A stretch of DNA of 64,000 bases. Source: Emcibacter nanhaiensis (GTDB lineage Bacteria > Pseudomonadota > Alphaproteobacteria > Sphingomonadales > Emcibacteraceae). The notes under the pieces are model-generated. The model was not told the DNA's origin. It saw nothing but the letters and a program-made list of their open reading frames with translations, and did no database searches. The stretch lies in assembly GCF_006385175.1 (NCBI RefSeq), contig NZ_VFIY01000018.1, positions 620,001-684,000 on the forward strand, written 5' to 3'. Both the position numbers and the translations under genes were made by a program. Positions 58,096 through 64,000 of this stretch are shown here, in pieces; position 1 is the stretch's first letter, and each line of letters starts with the position of its first letter.

Positions 58096-59151
58096 TTACT
58101 TCAGATTAAAGACTCGCTCCGCATTTGTCTGCATCAGCTTCTTCTTCGTCTCGTCCGACACATCAAGCAGGTCATGGGCCCGCACTTCATCAGCCACATA
58201 TTCATAGGGGTAATCCATGGCATACATGACCCGGTCTTCCCCCAGCACGTTCTGGGCAAACTTGATGGCCGGTTCCCAGGCCATGCCGCTGGTGGTGACA
58301 CAGACGTTGGACTGCATATAGCCCTGGATGGTCTTTTTCAGGGGTTTCATGCGCTCATAGCGCTTGGCGCGCACCCCCGCCTGATGCATATAGTCGAGAC
58401 GATACAGCCAGTAGGGTAAAGCTTCGCCCATATGGCCGACGATGATCTGCAGATCCGGGTATTTGTCAAAGATGCCGATGGTGATCAGGCGCAGCAGGTG
58501 CATGCCGGTTTCCACCCCGAAACCGAAAATGGCGCCGTCGAGCCCGGCTTCCAGCATCGGATCAATCATGCTGTCCGGCGGGGTCTGGGGATGGATATAG
58601 AGCGGCTGGCCGGTCTCCGCCAGAGCGCGGAAGATGGGATCGAATTTCTCCTCATCCAGATATTCGCCCTGGGTATGGCTGTTGACCATCACGCCCTTGA
58701 AGCCAAGGTCGGCGCCGCGTTTGATTTCCGCCGCGCTCCACTCCGGGTCCTGCGGCGCAATGCTGGTCATGCCGACAAAGCGGGTCGGATGAGCCTCGCA
58801 CCGTTCGGCCAGATAGTCATTGGCCCGACGTACCATGCCTTTGGCTTCCTCAGCATCCAGCAGCGGCTGGACGCCGGGGGACGTCAGCGACAGGATCGCG
58901 ACGTCAATGCCGGTGGAATCCATATCGGCCAGGCGCCGCTGGTCCAGATCCAGCAGCCGGTCCATGATCAGCATGGCCCGCTCGGACGGGGACGTCGCAT
59001 AAAAGCCCCACAGCGACACCATACCCTTGTCGGCGGTGCCGTCCCTGACCATGCGCAGGTAGGCGTCAATCTGTTCCCGGGTGGCAAAGGCTTCCTCGGT
59101 GGCAATGCGCAGGTAGCCGCGATCGCCGCCGGTTTTCAGTTCATGTGTCAT
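58096..59151 (-). CDS. ligW: 5-Carboxyvanillate decarboxylase (LigW type, amidohydrolase superfamily)
   Basis: 351 aa. It decarboxylates 5-carboxyvanillate to vanillate without O2. The N-terminus (LKTGGDRGYLRIATEEAFAT) and segments LTSPGVQPL, DGAIFGFGVETGMHLLRLIT and RLDYMHQAGVRAKRYER match my recollection of LigW nearly word for word. Mn ligands fit with a one-residue shift after Glu19: His187 (YIHPQT), His240 (VGHMGE) and Asp313 (YAMDYPY). It starts 5 bp after the aldehyde dehydrogenase stop. Its product is the LigM substrate. Confidence 0.88.
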   Translation of the reverse strand: MTHELKTGGDRGYLRIATEEAFATREQIDAYLRMVRDGTADKGMVSLWGFYATSPSERAMLIMDRLLDLDQRRLADMDSTGIDVAILSLTSPGVQPLLDAEEAKGMVRRANDYLAERCEAHPTRFVGMTSIAPQDPEWSAAEIKRGADLGFKGVMVNSHTQGEYLDEEKFDPIFRALAETGQPLYIHPQTPPDSMIDPMLEAGLDGAIFGFGVETGMHLLRLITIGIFDKYPDLQIIVGHMGEALPYWLYRLDYMHQAGVRAKRYERMKPLKKTIQGYMQSNVCVTTSGMAWEPAIKFAQNVLGEDRVMYAMDYPYEYVADEVRAHDLLDVSDETKKKLMQTNAERVFNLK

Positions 59152-59156
59152 GTCAG

Positions 59157-60590
59157 TTATCCCTCGTGGACGGTTTTCATCACCAGACAGGCATCCAGGC
59201 CTTCCGGACCGTCTTCACAGCCATGACCGGACCATTTGACGCCACCGAACGGCGTATCCGCCCCGGCGATCATCACCGAGTTAATCCCCAGCATGCCGAC
59301 CTCGATCTCTTCGGCCAGCCGCCGCTGCCGGGCGCTGTCCCGGGTCCAGGCATATCCGGCCAGACCGTATGGCAGGCGGTTGGCTTCGGCGATTGCTTCT
59401 TCCTCGGTCTTGAAGGGATTGATCAGGGCCACCGGACCGAACGGTTCCTCGTTCATGATCCGGGTATCAAGGGGGATATCGGACAGGACGGTCGGGGCAT
59501 AGAAATAGCCCTGGTTGCCGATCCGCTTACCGCCGGTATGCAGTTTGGCGCCAGCATCCATCGCATCACCGATCAGCTGCTCCATGGCCTCGGGCCGGCG
59601 GGGATTGGCCATCGGCCCCATCTGGGTATCCGGGTCCAGGCCGTTGCCGACCCTGACGGCTTCCGCCCGTTCGGTAAAGCCTTTGACAAAACGCTCGTAA
59701 ATGTCTTCCTGCACGATAAAGCGGGTGGAAGAGACGCAGACCTGTCCGGCATTGCGGAACTTGTGGGCCGCCATGACGTCAAGCGCCTGGTCGACGTCAG
59801 CATCCTTGAACACCAGCACCGGACCATGACCGCCCAGTTCCAGGGTGGTCCGCTTCATATCTTCTGCCGCAAGCTTGGCCAGATGCTTGCCGACCACGGT
59901 CGAGCCGGTAAAGGACAGCTTGCGGATAATGGGCGAGGCCAGCAGATGACGAGATACTTCATCCGGCACCCCGAAGACAGCCTGGGCCGCCTCTTTGGGC
60001 AGGCCTGCATCCAGCAGTGCCTGCAGGATTCCCAGCGCGGAAGCCGGGGCTTCCTCGGCCGCCTTCATAATGACCGAACAGCCGGCGGCAATGGGGGCGC
60101 CGAGCTTGCGGGCCGGATTGCCAAGCGGGAAGTTCCAGGGGGCAAAAGCCGCCACCGGTCCGACCGGCACCTTGGTGACCATGGAGCGCTGTCCACCTTC
60201 GGGACGGGTCAGTATACGGCCGTAAATGCGCTGGCACTCGCCTGCATAAAAATCAAACAGGCCGGCGCCGATCATCACCTCGATCCGCGCCTCGCCGAAC
60301 GGCTTGCCTTCCTCCATGGTGGCATGGCGCGCCAGGTCATCGGCCCGTTCCCTGAGCAGGCGGGCCGCGCCCTGCAGCACGGCAGCACGTTCCTGCGGGG
60401 TGGACTTCTTCCAGATTTTGAAACCGCGATCCGCCGCCTCAAGGGCCCGGTCAAGGTCATCGGCATTGGCCAGCGGCAACTCGCCAAGGGGTTCCTCGGT
60501 CGCCGGATTAACCACCTGATGGGTGCGCCGCCCGCCACCGGACACGCGTTCACCATCAATAATCATATATAGTGAAGGATAGTCGCTCAT
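59157..60590 (-). CDS. NAD(P)+-dependent aldehyde dehydrogenase, probable vanillin-type
   Basis: 477 aa. Catalytic Cys285 (AGQVCVSSTR) and Glu251 (TLELGGHGP); cofactor segments APWNFPLGNPARK and LSFTGSTVVGK. The sequence class is succinate-semialdehyde/benzaldehyde dehydrogenase-like. Between an NTF2-fold gene (4-nt overlap) and ligW (5-bp gap), it most likely oxidises vanillin or a formyl-aromatic made by stilbene cleavage. Substrate is inferred from context. Confidence 0.88.
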   Translation of the reverse strand: MSDYPSLYMIIDGERVSGGGRRTHQVVNPATEEPLGELPLANADDLDRALEAADRGFKIWKKSTPQERAAVLQGAARLLRERADDLARHATMEEGKPFGEARIEVMIGAGLFDFYAGECQRIYGRILTRPEGGQRSMVTKVPVGPVAAFAPWNFPLGNPARKLGAPIAAGCSVIMKAAEEAPASALGILQALLDAGLPKEAAQAVFGVPDEVSRHLLASPIIRKLSFTGSTVVGKHLAKLAAEDMKRTTLELGGHGPVLVFKDADVDQALDVMAAHKFRNAGQVCVSSTRFIVQEDIYERFVKGFTERAEAVRVGNGLDPDTQMGPMANPRRPEAMEQLIGDAMDAGAKLHTGGKRIGNQGYFYAPTVLSDIPLDTRIMNEEPFGPVALINPFKTEEEAIAEANRLPYGLAGYAWTRDSARQRRLAEEIEVGMLGINSVMIAGADTPFGGVKWSGHGCEDGPEGLDACLVMKTVHEG

Positions 60591-61309
60591 TTTTCTGCCT
60601 TTTCGCGATCGATATCACCTTGCCAGCGTTCCGGCACGATGGGTTGCTTGGTTACCGGATGCACATTGTGGAACGGCACCACCTTGTGAGTCGGCCACAG
60701 CCAGACATCCTTTTTCAGTTCGTCAGGCCCGGTCGGGTCTTCCGGATAGGTGGTATCCAGGAACGGCACATACTGCGGACGGGTATTGGCCCAGCCGGTT
60801 TCGAAATCGGCATGCCACTGGGGACAGTAATTCAGCACATGAATCCGCCAGACACCATCTACCTTCTTGTATACATTTTCGTACAAACCGCCTTCCCACC
60901 ATTGGCGGGGTTCGCCGTAATCCTTGTGGCGTCCGGCCTGCATCATACAGCGGAAACGCCCCAGGGCCGTCACCCCGTCATCCTGAATATCAACGATATC
61001 CTGAAGCTGCGGATGATCAAGGAGAAATCCGTCAATGGGACCGTTGTTGCCGTGCGTGAAATTTTTCTGGAACCGCTCCACATAAAGGCGGCGGGCCCCG
61101 GCATGGCCTTTGTAAATGCCGCCGAAGAAATGCACTTCACAGTCTTCGGTAAACAGCTCGACGGTCTCGTTGTAAAGGCACTTATCGATAAGGTATCCGT
61201 AGAGATGATGCAGTTTGCGAACGGCCTGCTCATCCTCCCGGACGGTCAAGCGACGGGTCAGCTCGGCCACCTGGTTCTCCAGTGCCCTGATGCGATCTGA
61301 TTCAGACAT
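60587..61309 (-). CDS. NTF2/SnoaL-fold protein, candidate aromatic-dimer lyase
   Basis: 240 aa. An N-terminal heptad helix (IRALENQVAELTRRLTVRED) precedes a SnoaL_4-type NTF2 fold (about 25-165; VRKLHHLYGYLIDKCLYNE, VYKKVDGVWRIHVLNY), then a C-terminal extension rich in Pro and Trp. Members include cofactor-free dehydratases, isomerases and the diarylpropane gamma-formaldehyde lyase LdpA, which makes lignostilbene in sphingomonads. First gene of the five-gene minus-strand string. The fold is clear; lyase activity is an inference from the dioxygenase nearby. Confidence 0.75.
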   Translation of the reverse strand: MSESDRIRALENQVAELTRRLTVREDEQAVRKLHHLYGYLIDKCLYNETVELFTEDCEVHFFGGIYKGHAGARRLYVERFQKNFTHGNNGPIDGFLLDHPQLQDIVDIQDDGVTALGRFRCMMQAGRHKDYGEPRQWWEGGLYENVYKKVDGVWRIHVLNYCPQWHADFETGWANTRPQYVPFLDTTYPEDPTGPDELKKDVWLWPTHKVVPFHNVHPVTKQPIVPERWQGDIDREKAEK

Positions 61310-61393
61310 TGATGCGCTCCTGTGTTATTATGTTTTCCGCCTCACTCCCAATCGGGCGGAACAGTATTACAAAAAGACTTATACCAAAAAAAA

Positions 61394-61493
61394 TTAGTAT
61401 GCAATACTAACTGATATTGCTATAAGACATTTATATGCACTGCTAACAGATTTTGAGAAAACGATAACAGCTGTTAGTATATATTGCATGCAA
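61394..61493. promoter_or_regulatory. Three palindromes between the NTF2 and MFS genes
   Basis: TTAGTAT-GCA-ATACTAA (61394-61410) has perfect 7-bp arms. TAACAGCTGTTA (61465-61476) is a perfect 12-bp palindrome. TTGCATGCAA (61484-61493) is identical to the ligM/purU sites and lies 54 bp before the MFS start. The gap is 238 bp and AT-rich with no gene. Confidence 0.6.
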
Positions 61494-61547
61494 AAATATA
61501 AAAGTTAGGGAACAGCTTTAGTCTTATTAAGGGAGGTCGATGGACCT

Positions 61548-62906
61548 ATGGACACTCAGAATCTGGATACTGTACATGTGGAGCCGGACTGGCCGAGCGC
61601 GCGACGCGGCTGGTATGCTGTGTTTGTCTTGACGCTGTCGCTTTTTGTGAATTTCCTCGATCGCGGCATCATCGCCCTGCTGGTCCCGAACATCAAGGCC
61701 GACCTGCAGCTGACCGATACCCAGCTAAGCCTGATCATGGGCTTTGCCTTTGTCCTGTTTTACATGTTCGCCGGCATTCCCATTGCCCGCTATGCCGACC
61801 ACGGAAACCGAAGGAACCTGATCGCCATCGGCATGGCCCTGTGGGGCGGCGCCACGGCGCTGTGCGGCTTCGCCAAAAGTTTTGCCATGCTGTTTGCCTT
61901 CCGGGTCAGCGTCGGCATCGGTGAATCCTGTACCGGGCCGGCAAGCTATTCCCTGCTCGGCGACTATTTCCCGCCGCACAAGCTGCCCCGCGCCATCGCC
62001 TTTCTCAATTTCGGCTTTATCGCCGGTAACGGGCTGGCGATCCTCGTCGGTGGAACCATCATCGGTATCCTGGCTGCCAACGCGTCCTCCTTCACCCTGC
62101 CCCTGATCGGCGAACTGCGGGTCTGGCAGCTGGCTTTCATCCTGGTCGGCATCCCCGGCATCATTGTCGGTCTGATGATGCTGACCGTCCGGGAACCAGT
62201 TCGGCGGGTCGAGGGCGCACCCCCCTCACTGGGTGAAGTCAAAGATTTCCTCAAGGATAAGAGATGGATGTATGCGCCGTTGATTATCGGCATCGCGCTC
62301 AACACCATCGTTGCCGTGGGACACGCCAGCTGGGGCCCGACCTTTTTCATGCGCACCTATGGCTGGGCCGTGGAAACCGTTGGCCTGGTATCGGGCCTGA
62401 CCTTCATTGTCGTTATGCCGTTCGGCGCCATGCTCGGCAGCATGATGGCGGAACGCTGGACCCGGGAAGGCCGGGCCGACGCCAACATGCGGGTGGTCAT
62501 GTTTGCCCTGATCATCAGCCTGCCGTTTAATATCGCCGCCCCGCTGATGCCGCAGGGCTGGATGTCTGCAGGGCTTTTCGCCTTCGGCCTGTTTTTTACC
62601 GCCTTTCTGTTCGGCCCGCAGAATGCCGCCATCCAGCTGGCCACCCCAAATCGCATGCGCGGCATGATTTCGGCCCTGGTCCTGTTTGGCTTCAATGTGC
62701 TGGGCTATGGCCTTGGCCCGACCGTGCTGGCGCTGATCACCAACTATGTGTTCCAGGATGAAATGCAGATCGGCTACGCTATGGCCACCTGCTATGCGGT
62801 GTTCAGCCCGATCGCCATTATCGTGCTCTGGATCGCGATCAAGCCCTATGCGGACACCATCCGGGAACTGCACGGAACCGGAGTTCAGCCACAAGCCGCC
62901 GAATAA
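61548..62906 (+). CDS. MFS transporter (Spinster-like)
   Basis: 452 aa with about twelve helices. N-terminal FLDRGIIALLVPNIKADL and the loop signature GIPIARYADHGNRRNLIAIG are seen. GGGAGG precedes the start. It leads a plus-strand operon with two SDR genes and is divergent from the NTF2-ALDH-ligW string, so the substrate is probably the aromatic dimer or acid handled by these genes. It is distinct from the 56.4-kb MFS protein. Confidence 0.9.
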   Translation: MDTQNLDTVHVEPDWPSARRGWYAVFVLTLSLFVNFLDRGIIALLVPNIKADLQLTDTQLSLIMGFAFVLFYMFAGIPIARYADHGNRRNLIAIGMALWGGATALCGFAKSFAMLFAFRVSVGIGESCTGPASYSLLGDYFPPHKLPRAIAFLNFGFIAGNGLAILVGGTIIGILAANASSFTLPLIGELRVWQLAFILVGIPGIIVGLMMLTVREPVRRVEGAPPSLGEVKDFLKDKRWMYAPLIIGIALNTIVAVGHASWGPTFFMRTYGWAVETVGLVSGLTFIVVMPFGAMLGSMMAERWTREGRADANMRVVMFALIISLPFNIAAPLMPQGWMSAGLFAFGLFFTAFLFGPQNAAIQLATPNRMRGMISALVLFGFNVLGYGLGPTVLALITNYVFQDEMQIGYAMATCYAVFSPIAIIVLWIAIKPYADTIRELHGTGVQPQAAE

Positions 62907-62949
62907 GTTCGGCAGCTCACTTAAATTCGAAAGATGTAGGAGAATTTGA

Positions 62950-63858
62950 ATGCAAAATCTTTCCGGCAAAACTGCCTTTATCACCGGTGGTGCCAGCGGG
63001 ATCGGCCTCGGCATTGCCAAGGCCTTGCTCAGCCGCGGTATGAACCTGGTCATCGCCGATATCCGCGATGATCACCTGGAAGACGCCCAGAAAGAACTGA
63101 ACAGCCCGGACAAGGTGCTGGCCCTGAAGCTGGACGTCACTGATCGGGCTGCCTTCAAGGCTGCCGCCGACGCTGCCGAGGAACGTTTCGGCAAAATCCA
63201 CATCCTGGTCAACAATGCCGGCGTCGCTGTGGTCGGACCGGTGGAGCAAGCCAGCTATGATGACTGGGACTGGACCATGGGCGTCAACCTGGACGGCACC
63301 ATCAATGGCGTGGTCACCATGCTGCCGCGCATCCTCGCCCACGGCGAAGGCGGCCACATCGTCAACACCGCGTCCATGTCCGGCTTCCTGCCCCACCCGG
63401 GCACGGTGATTTACACCACCTCGAAAGCGGCCGTGATCGGCATGGCCGAAGCCATGCGCGCCGAGCTCGAAGGCCGGGGCGTGATCGTTTCCGCCTTCTG
63501 CCCGGGTCCGGTGCAGTCCAATATCGCCGAGGCCGGCAAAACCCGGCCGGACTCTATGTCCGACACCGGCTATGCAGAATCAGACAAGCGGCGCCAGCAG
63601 GGCGGTGACTTCTTCCATCTCTATAAAACCAAGGAAGAAATCGGTGAGCGGGTTGCCCAGGGCATCGAGAATGACGAGCTTTACATCCTGACCCACAGCG
63701 AATTCACCGAGGGCGTGGAGGCCCGCACCCAGGCCATGCGCGCCGCCGTGCCGGACAACCTGCCACAGAATGAGGAACTGAAACAGGTCTTTGCGCCGCT
63801 GTTTTTCAACCAGGCCCATGCGGATGAGCTGGAACGGCAGAAGAAGCTGAAGAAATAA
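62950..63858 (+). CDS. Short-chain dehydrogenase/reductase
   Basis: 302 aa. Cofactor motif TGGASGIGLGIA, NNAG motif LVNNAGVAV, and catalytic Ser (NTASMSG) and Tyr-x-x-x-Lys (YTTSKAAV). Asp in IADIRDD after beta-2 suggests NAD over NADP. The extended C-terminus (about 230-302) resembles the sphingomonad C-alpha dehydrogenases LigD/LigL/LigN in general layout; an alcohol on a lignin-type side chain is a possible substrate (inference). Ribosome site TAGGAG. Confidence 0.9.
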   Translation: MQNLSGKTAFITGGASGIGLGIAKALLSRGMNLVIADIRDDHLEDAQKELNSPDKVLALKLDVTDRAAFKAAADAAEERFGKIHILVNNAGVAVVGPVEQASYDDWDWTMGVNLDGTINGVVTMLPRILAHGEGGHIVNTASMSGFLPHPGTVIYTTSKAAVIGMAEAMRAELEGRGVIVSAFCPGPVQSNIAEAGKTRPDSMSDTGYAESDKRRQQGGDFFHLYKTKEEIGERVAQGIENDELYILTHSEFTEGVEARTQAMRAAVPDNLPQNEELKQVFAPLFFNQAHADELERQKKLKK

Positions 63859-63870
63859 CGGAGACGTAAC

Positions 63871-64000
63871 ATGAAGGATTTTGCAGGACGTACCGCCTTC
63901 GTCACCGGCGGGGCCAACGGCATCGGCCTTGGTCTGGCCCGGGCGCTGCTCGACGAGGGCTGCAAGGTGGCCATCGCCGACATCCGCGAAGACAGCCTGG
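63871..64000 (+). CDS. Second short-chain dehydrogenase/reductase, 5' end only
   Basis: 43 codons before the window ends: it opens MKDFAGRTAFVTGGANGIGL and continues to IADIREDSL. It starts 12 bp after the first SDR gene with CGGAG upstream, and its start resembles that protein (TGGxxGIGLG, IADIR), so the pair looks like a tandem duplication. Confidence 0.88.
   Translation, partial: MKDFAGRTAFVTGGANGIGLGLARALLDEGCKVAIADIREDSL

Overview
The window is about 64 kb of dense bacterial chromosome, high in GC apart from a few AT-rich patches. It reads as an alphaproteobacterium. The support is the rpmH-rnpA-yidD-yidC-engB-argB order, a CycM-type membrane cytochrome c, dapD-dapE next to truA-fmt-def, a small SRP RNA beside dnaX-ybaB-recR, and catabolic proteins resembling those of sphingomonads. 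I cannot name a genus. Rhodospirillales or Emcibacter/Kordiimonas-like lineages are possible.

Positions 1-37,000 are mostly housekeeping. In order: an NlpC/P60 fragment, cycM, pheA, ilvD, a PLP-type MocR regulator divergent from a flavin split-barrel protein, a LysR regulator, trkH, nudC, the SRP RNA, dnaX-ybaB-recR, rmuC, def-fmt-truA, dapD-dapE, a PAS-GAF-GGDEF diguanylate cyclase overlapping a DUF2336 gene, argB-engB-yidC-yidD-rnpA-rpmH, a histidine kinase, a methyltransferase, gamma-glutamyltransferase, tRNA-Arg(ACG) and a MarR regulator. Two stretches look foreign: an AT-rich pentapeptide-repeat membrane protein gene (13.9-15.5 kb) and a small AT-rich membrane protein gene (31.7-32.3 kb).

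From about 36.4 kb to the right edge the genes look like a catabolic island for lignin-type methoxy-aromatics. A LigM-type tetrahydrofolate-dependent O-demethylase gene sits with metF and diverges from purU-folD, so one block holds both the demethylase and enzymes that recycle its C1 unit. Next come an FCD-type GntR regulator, two enoyl-CoA hydratase/isomerases, a CaiB-type CoA transferase, an acyl-CoA ligase, a vanillyl-alcohol-oxidase-family flavoprotein with its own cytochrome c and a small Tat-signal protein, a TonB-dependent receptor, a lignostilbene dioxygenase with all expected active-site residues, a tannase/feruloyl esterase, two MFS transporters, a LigW-type 5-carboxyvanillate decarboxylase, an aldehyde dehydrogenase, an NTF2-fold protein and tandem short-chain dehydrogenases.

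The proposed logic (inference) is this. Esters and dimers enter through the TonB receptor and MFS carriers. The esterase, flavocytochrome, SDRs and NTF2-fold protein process side chains, possibly making stilbenes. The dioxygenase cleaves stilbenes to vanillin-type aldehydes. The aldehyde dehydrogenase makes vanillate, LigW feeds in 5-carboxyvanillate, and LigM with the folate enzymes makes protocatechuate. No ring-cleavage genes are present in the window.

Two short palindromic motifs recur only in the promoter regions of this island. TTGCATGCAA lies between ligM and purU (twice), near the GntR gene as a 9/10 match, and before an MFS gene. ATACTAA/TTAGTAT elements lie before the receptor/dioxygenase pair and the NTF2/MFS pair. 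They suggest a local regulon.
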